64,000 nt of DNA from NCBI RefSeq assembly GCF_016464385.1, contig NZ_JADMLH010000003.1:124001-188000 (forward strand), given 5' to 3'. Every line of letters starts with the position of its first letter. Position 1 is the first letter of the stretch. This document shows, piece after piece, positions 60,522 to 64,000 of this stretch. The translations under genes were made by a program, and so were the position numbers. This DNA comes from Nucisporomicrobium flavum. Lineage in GTDB: Bacteria > Actinomycetota > Actinomycetes > Mycobacteriales > Micromonosporaceae. The notes beneath the pieces were generated by a model, which did no database searches, was not told where the DNA came from, and worked only from the letters and a program-made list of their open reading frames with translations.

Positions 60522-61268
60522 TCAGTGCGTCAGAATCTTGGAGAGGAAGTCCCGGGCGCGCTCGCTCTTCGGGTTGTCGAAGAACTCGGCGGGGGCGGCC
60601 TGCTCGACGAGTTGCCCGTCGGCCATGAACACGACCCGGTCCGCGGCGTGCCGCGCGAAGCCCATCTCGTGGGTGACCACGACCATGGTCATGCCCTCCT
60701 TGGCGAGCGAGGTCATGACGTCGAGAACCTCGCCCACCATCTCCGGGTCGAGCGCGCTGGTCGGCTCGTCGAAGAGCAGGGCCTTGGGCTGCATGGCGAG
60801 GGCCCGGGCGATGGCGACCCGCTGCTGCTGGCCGCCGGAGAGCTGCGCCGGGTACTTGTCCGCCTGGTTGGCGATGCCGACCCGCTCGAGCAGCTTCATC
60901 GCGCGTTCCCGTACGGCATCGGGCTTCTCACCGCGGACCTTGACCGGACCCAGCATGACGTTCTGCAGGATGGTCTTGTGCGCGAAGAGGTTGAACGACT
61001 GGAACACCATCCCGACCTCGCTGCGCAGCCGCGCGAGGGGCTTGCCCTCGGCGGGCAGCGGCCGGCCGTCGAAGGTGATCGTGCCGGCGTCGATGGGCTC
61101 GAGCCGGTTGATCGCCCGGCACAGCGTCGACTTGCCGGAGCCGGACGGTCCGATCACGACGACCACCTCGCCGCGCTCGACGGAGAGGTTGACATCCTGC
61201 AGGACGTGCAGCGGGCCGAAGTACTTGTTGACGCCCTCGAGGACGATGAGAGGCTCGCTCGTCGTCAC
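60522..61268 (-). CDS. gluA: Glutamate ABC transporter ATP-binding protein GluA
   Basis: ATPase of the importer, 248 residues. Walker [10 protein letters not shown]-loop VFQSFNLF, signature LSGGQQQR, Walker [13 protein letters not shown] and H-loop VVVTHEM are all intact. First gene of gluABCD, transcribed leftward, with a GTG start at 61268. GluABCD is the sodium-independent glutamate uptake system in corynebacteria; substrate here is by homology and may extend to related amino acids. Confidence 0.94.
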   Translation of the reverse strand: MTTSEPLIVLEGVNKYFGPLHVLQDVNLSVERGEVVVVIGPSGSGKSTLCRAINRLEPIDAGTITFDGRPLPAEGKPLARLRSEVGMVFQSFNLFAHKTILQNVMLGPVKVRGEKPDAVRERAMKLLERVGIANQADKYPAQLSGGQQQRVAIARALAMQPKALLFDEPTSALDPEMVGEVLDVMTSLAKEGMTMVVVTHEMGFARHAADRVVFMADGQLVEQAAPAEFFDNPKSERARDFLSKILTH

Positions 61269-61399
61269 CGTCTGACCACCGTCCCGTCGTTGGGTTTCAC
61301 TCGGATGGGGTCACTCTATGGGCGCGCTTGTATCGGTTCACGCCGAGAATGGTCACGGAGCAGTAACACCGCAGGTCTGCGGGGAAAGGGATGTCCACG

Positions 61400-61894
61400 A
61401 TGAGCGGTATGGCAGACGCCGAACCGGCGGACGGACTCTGGAGCTGGTGCGCCGCGGCGACCGTGGAGCCGGCGACCGCCCGCGCGGCGGTCTCGGGTGC
61501 GCTGCAGCGTCCGGTGACGACCCTGGAGGCGGCCACCGCCGGCGCGGTCCTCTGCGACGTCTGGCACATCGGCGGTGACTTCCCGACCCAGATCGACTGC
61601 TACCTCACCCCCGGCGAGATCGACGAGGCGACGATCGCCAGCGCCGTCTCGGTCCGGCTGGGCACCGACGTCCTGCTCCCCGACGACACCCTCAACCCGA
61701 CCAGGTACGTCCTGGCCGAGCCCGACGGCACGCTGCGGGCCGTGCATGTCGACGTGACCGAAACCGATGACGGTACGGAGTGCCGTCACGTACGCCCGTG
61801 CACGGGTTCCGACCCGGAGTGCGCGGCCGGCCCCGGCTGCTCGCGCTCGCGGTGGCGGCCCGAACCGGCCCCGGGACGCCCCGCCGCGGCCTGA
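61400..61894 (+). CDS. Conserved hypothetical protein
   Basis: About 164 residues, unrecognised. No signal peptide or membrane segment. The N-terminal ~110 residues look like a mixed alpha/beta fold (LWSWCAAATVEPATARAAV, LCDVWHIGGDFPTQIDCYLTP). The C-terminal part is cysteine- and proline-rich (RHVRPCTGSDPECAAGPGCSRSR). ATG 61400 is favoured over 61391 because ggggaaaggg ends right before 61391 and gives proper spacing only to 61400. Divergent from gluA and upstream of miaB. Confidence 0.6.
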   Translation: MSGMADAEPADGLWSWCAAATVEPATARAAVSGALQRPVTTLEAATAGAVLCDVWHIGGDFPTQIDCYLTPGEIDEATIASAVSVRLGTDVLLPDDTLNPTRYVLAEPDGTLRAVHVDVTETDDGTECRHVRPCTGSDPECAAGPGCSRSRWRPEPAPGRPAAA

Positions 61895-61948
61895 GCGCTC
61901 CGCCGGGATCGGCGCTCGCGGACGCAGGGACTACCCTGGTTGATTGCC

Positions 61949-63472
61949 ATGACTGAGACCCTGCCTCTGACCGAGAGCCTGCCGACTGAGAGCGCGCCGA
62001 GCGCCGCGCCCCGCACCTACGACGTGCGCACGTACGGCTGCCAGATGAACGTGCACGACAGCGAGCGCATCTCCGGCCTGATGGAGGACGCGGGCTATGT
62101 CCGCGCCGCGGAGGCGGACGCGGCCGACGTCGTGGTCTTCAACACCTGCGCGGTGCGGGAGAACGCCGACAACCGCCTCTACGGCAACCTCGGCCACCTG
62201 CGCCCCACCAAGCTCAAGAACCCCGGGATGCAGATCGCGGTCGGCGGCTGCCTGGCCCAGAAGGACCGCGGCGACATCGTCAAGCGCGCGCCCTGGGTCG
62301 ACGTGGTCTTCGGCACCCACAACATCGGCTCGCTGCCGGCGCTGCTCGAGCGCGCCCGGCACAACCGGGAGGCCGAGGTCGAGATCCTCGAGTCGCTCGA
62401 GGTGTTCCCGTCGACGCTGCCCACCAGGCGCGAGTCGACGTACGCGGGCTGGGTGTCGATCTCGGTCGGGTGCAACAACACCTGCACGTTCTGCATCGTG
62501 CCGTCGTTGCGTGGCAAGGAGAAGGACCGCCGGCCCGGCGAGGTCCTCGCGGAGGTCGAGGCGCTGGCCCGCGAGGGCGTGCTCGAGGTGACGCTGCTCG
62601 GCCAGAACGTCAACTCGTACGGCGTGGAGTTCGGCGACCGGCTGGCGTTCGGCAAGCTGCTGCGCGCCTGCGGCGAGATCGACGGGCTGGAGCGGGTCCG
62701 CTTCACCAGCCCTCACCCCAAGGACTTCACCGACGACGTGATCGCCGCGATGGCCGAGACGCCCAATGTGTGCCACTCGCTGCACATGCCGCTGCAGTCC
62801 GGCTCCGACCGCGTGCTCAAGGAGATGCGCCGCAGCTACCGCTCGGAGAAGTACCTCGGCATCATCGGCAAGGTCCGGGCCGCGATGCCGGACGCCGCGA
62901 TCACCACGGACATCATCGTGGGCTTCCCCGGCGAGACCGAGGACGACTTCGAACGCACCCTCGACGTGGTGCGCGAGGCCCGCTTCTCCAGCGCGTTCAC
63001 GTTCCAGTATTCGAAGCGGCCCGGCACGCCCGCCGCCACGATGGAGGAGCAGCTGCCGAAGCAGGTCGTGCAGGAGCGCTACGAACGGCTCATCGCCACC
63101 CTCGAGGACATCACCTGGGCCGAGAACAAGCGGCTCGTGGGGGAGAAGGTCGAGGTCCTGGTCGCGGTCGGGGAGGGGCGCAAGGACGAGCGTACGGGCC
63201 GGATGAGCGGCCGGGCGCGCGACGGCCGGCTGGTGCACTTCGCCACCGGCGCGACCGCCCCGCGGCCCGGCGACATCGTCGAGACCGTGGTCACGTACGC
63301 GGCCCCGCACCACCTCAACGCCGACGGCGAGCCGCTGAGCCACCGCCGCACCCGGGCCGGCGACGCGTACGAGGCCGGCCGTACGCCCAAGCTCCCGGGC
63401 GTCTCGCTGGGCCTGCCGACGGTGGGTGTGCCCGCGCCGCTGCCCGCCACCACCGGCGGCTGCGCGCTCTAG
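61949..63472 (+). CDS. miaB: tRNA-2-methylthio-N6-isopentenyladenosine synthase
   Basis: Radical SAM methylthiotransferase of 507 residues acting on i6A37 of tRNAs reading UNN codons. MTTase domain: [34 protein letters not shown]. Radical SAM core CNNTCTFC with C175, C179 and C182. TRAM domain at the end, then a ~60-residue Pro/Gly tail. ATG 61949 lies 11 nt after a TACCCT -10-like element (61932-61937), suggesting a nearly leaderless message; a TTG at 61940 is also in frame. The stop overlaps the end of the convergent HxlR gene by 4 nt. Confidence 0.94.
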   Translation: MTETLPLTESLPTESAPSAAPRTYDVRTYGCQMNVHDSERISGLMEDAGYVRAAEADAADVVVFNTCAVRENADNRLYGNLGHLRPTKLKNPGMQIAVGGCLAQKDRGDIVKRAPWVDVVFGTHNIGSLPALLERARHNREAEVEILESLEVFPSTLPTRRESTYAGWVSISVGCNNTCTFCIVPSLRGKEKDRRPGEVLAEVEALAREGVLEVTLLGQNVNSYGVEFGDRLAFGKLLRACGEIDGLERVRFTSPHPKDFTDDVIAAMAETPNVCHSLHMPLQSGSDRVLKEMRRSYRSEKYLGIIGKVRAAMPDAAITTDIIVGFPGETEDDFERTLDVVREARFSSAFTFQYSKRPGTPAATMEEQLPKQVVQERYERLIATLEDITWAENKRLVGEKVEVLVAVGEGRKDERTGRMSGRARDGRLVHFATGATAPRPGDIVETVVTYAAPHHLNADGEPLSHRRTRAGDAYEAGRTPKLPGVSLGLPTVGVPAPLPATTGGCAL

Positions 63473-63798
63473 CCGACCTCGACCCCGGTCCGGGCCGCGC
63501 GGGCGACTCCCCAGTCGTAGAGCGCCTGCAGGACCGGGGTGAGGCTGCGCCCCTCCTCGGTCAGGTCGTACTCGACGTGCGGCGCCGCGGTGCCGAGGTC
63601 GCGCCGCGTGATCAGCCCGTCCGCCTCCAGCTCGCGCAGGCGCTGGCTGAGCATCTTCTCGCTGATGCCCGGGACCAGCCGGCGCAGCTCACCGTAGCGG
63701 TGCACGCCCTCCTTGAGCCGGGACAGGATCACCGTGCGCCAGCGGCCGCCGATCACGTCGGTCGTCAGCTCCACCGGACAGCTGTATCGCTTGGGCAC
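63469..63798 (-). CDS. HxlR family winged-helix regulator
   Basis: 109-residue regulator. The family N-terminus with one cysteine ([23 protein letters not shown]) is followed by the winged helix ([31 protein letters not shown], then [14 protein letters not shown]). The single cysteine suggests redox or aldehyde sensing as in HypR/YodB relatives. Divergent from the globin gene; a palindrome overlaps its GTG start, suggesting autoregulation. Confidence 0.88.
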   Translation of the reverse strand: MPKRYSCPVELTTDVIGGRWRTVILSRLKEGVHRYGELRRLVPGISEKMLSQRLRELEADGLITRRDLGTAAPHVEYDLTEEGRSLTPVLQALYDWGVARAARTGVEVG

Positions 63799-63814
63799 GC
63801 ACCATTATGTGCGT
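63797..63814. promoter_or_regulatory. Palindrome at the HxlR start / globin promoter
   Basis: ACGCAC - cattat - GTGCGT, a perfect 6-bp inverted repeat; the outer bases extend the symmetry imperfectly (gcacgcac versus gtacgcac). It overlaps the start codon of the regulator and lies 38 nt before the globin start. Confidence 0.45.
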
Positions 63815-63851
63815 ACTTGTGGCCGCGGTGATCCGATGCTGGGGTGGGCGC

Positions 63852-64000
63852 ATGGGGGACACACCGACGCTGTACGAGTGGGCCGGCGGTACGGCCGCGT
63901 TCGACCGCCTGACCGACGCCTTCTACGCCCGGGTGGTCGAGGACGACCTGCTCGGGCCGCTGTTCACCCGGATGCCGCCGGAGCACGCGCACCACGTGGC
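63852..64000 (+). CDS. Group II truncated hemoglobin, 3' truncated by window end
   Basis: First 49 codons of a globin-like protein: GDTPTLYEWAGGTAAFDRLTDAFYARVVEDDLLGPLF with MPPEHAHHVA at the edge, matching the A/B/E-helix start of TrHbO-type proteins. The heme-binding histidine of helix F lies beyond the window. These bind O2 or NO and may serve redox protection. ATG 63852; divergent from the HxlR regulator. Confidence 0.78.
   Translation, partial: MGDTPTLYEWAGGTAAFDRLTDAFYARVVEDDLLGPLFTRMPPEHAHHV

Overview
The window is high-GC actinobacterial chromosome with many GTG and TTG starts and little coding-strand bias. RecA, FtsK, the clgR-pspA-pspM module, a DUF3046 gene beside recA, coexisting RNase J and RNase Y, and gluABCD next to miaB together suggest a Micromonosporaceae-type organism (Actinoplanes or a relative). 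This placement is inferred from gene content; no database search was run. Most of the window looks like a conserved housekeeping segment running dapA - rnj - ftsK - rimO - pgsA - cinA - clgR - pspA - nei - lhr - udgX - recA - recX - rny - gluABCD - miaB, with accessory genes inserted.

Layout. 1-7.3 kb: the 3' end of a single-chain, eukaryote-like acetyl-CoA carboxylase, then a divergent SDR / AraC pair. 7.4-12.6 kb: an accessory block with a ~1,436-residue membrane-spanning protein ending in an AHH nuclease domain, and a LuxR-type regulator that runs into an anomalous 186-nt G/C-only stretch. 12.6-22.9 kb: dapA, rnj, a secreted S1 protease, small membrane and YbjN genes, ftsK, and the overlapping rimO-pgsA-cinA operon. 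23-26 kb: clgR, pspA, pspM (envelope stress). 26-34.4 kb: nei, a SAM hydroxide adenosyltransferase, an LLM oxidoreductase, a repeat-interrupted GNAT gene and lhr. 34.6-43 kb: envelope and secreted functions (DUF4397 plus class F sortase, Ser/Thr kinase, M28 peptidase, two CNNM/CBS proteins, Spo0M). 43-46.8 kb: a LysE exporter and a divergent PNPOx-GNAT / MocR pair. 46.9-50.5 kb: DNA repair (udgX, DUF3046, recA, recX). 51.5-54.8 kb: an LPVTG-anchored repeat protein and a repeat-rich membrane protein. 56-64 kb: rny, the gluABCD glutamate ABC transporter, a hypothetical gene, miaB, an HxlR regulator and the start of a truncated globin.

Functional links. DNA-damage genes cluster: udgX, recA with a near-consensus SOS box, recX, with nei and lhr further left. 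RNA processing and modification genes (rnj, rny, rimO, miaB) are spread through the core. Envelope stress and surface anchoring are represented by clgR-pspA-pspM, the sortase and the LPVTG substrate.

Most distinctive feature. Many intergenic gaps, and several coding regions, carry unrelated short tandem arrays (10, 19, 18, 21, 22/24, 29/30, 32 and 66 bp periods). In proteins these sit in loops or tails (GNAT, LysE, CNNM/CBS, the surface protein, the 621-residue membrane protein). No tRNA, rRNA, CRISPR array, insertion sequence or prophage was recognised. No convincing new multi-gene defence system was found; the AHH protein is the best candidate for an unusual effector.
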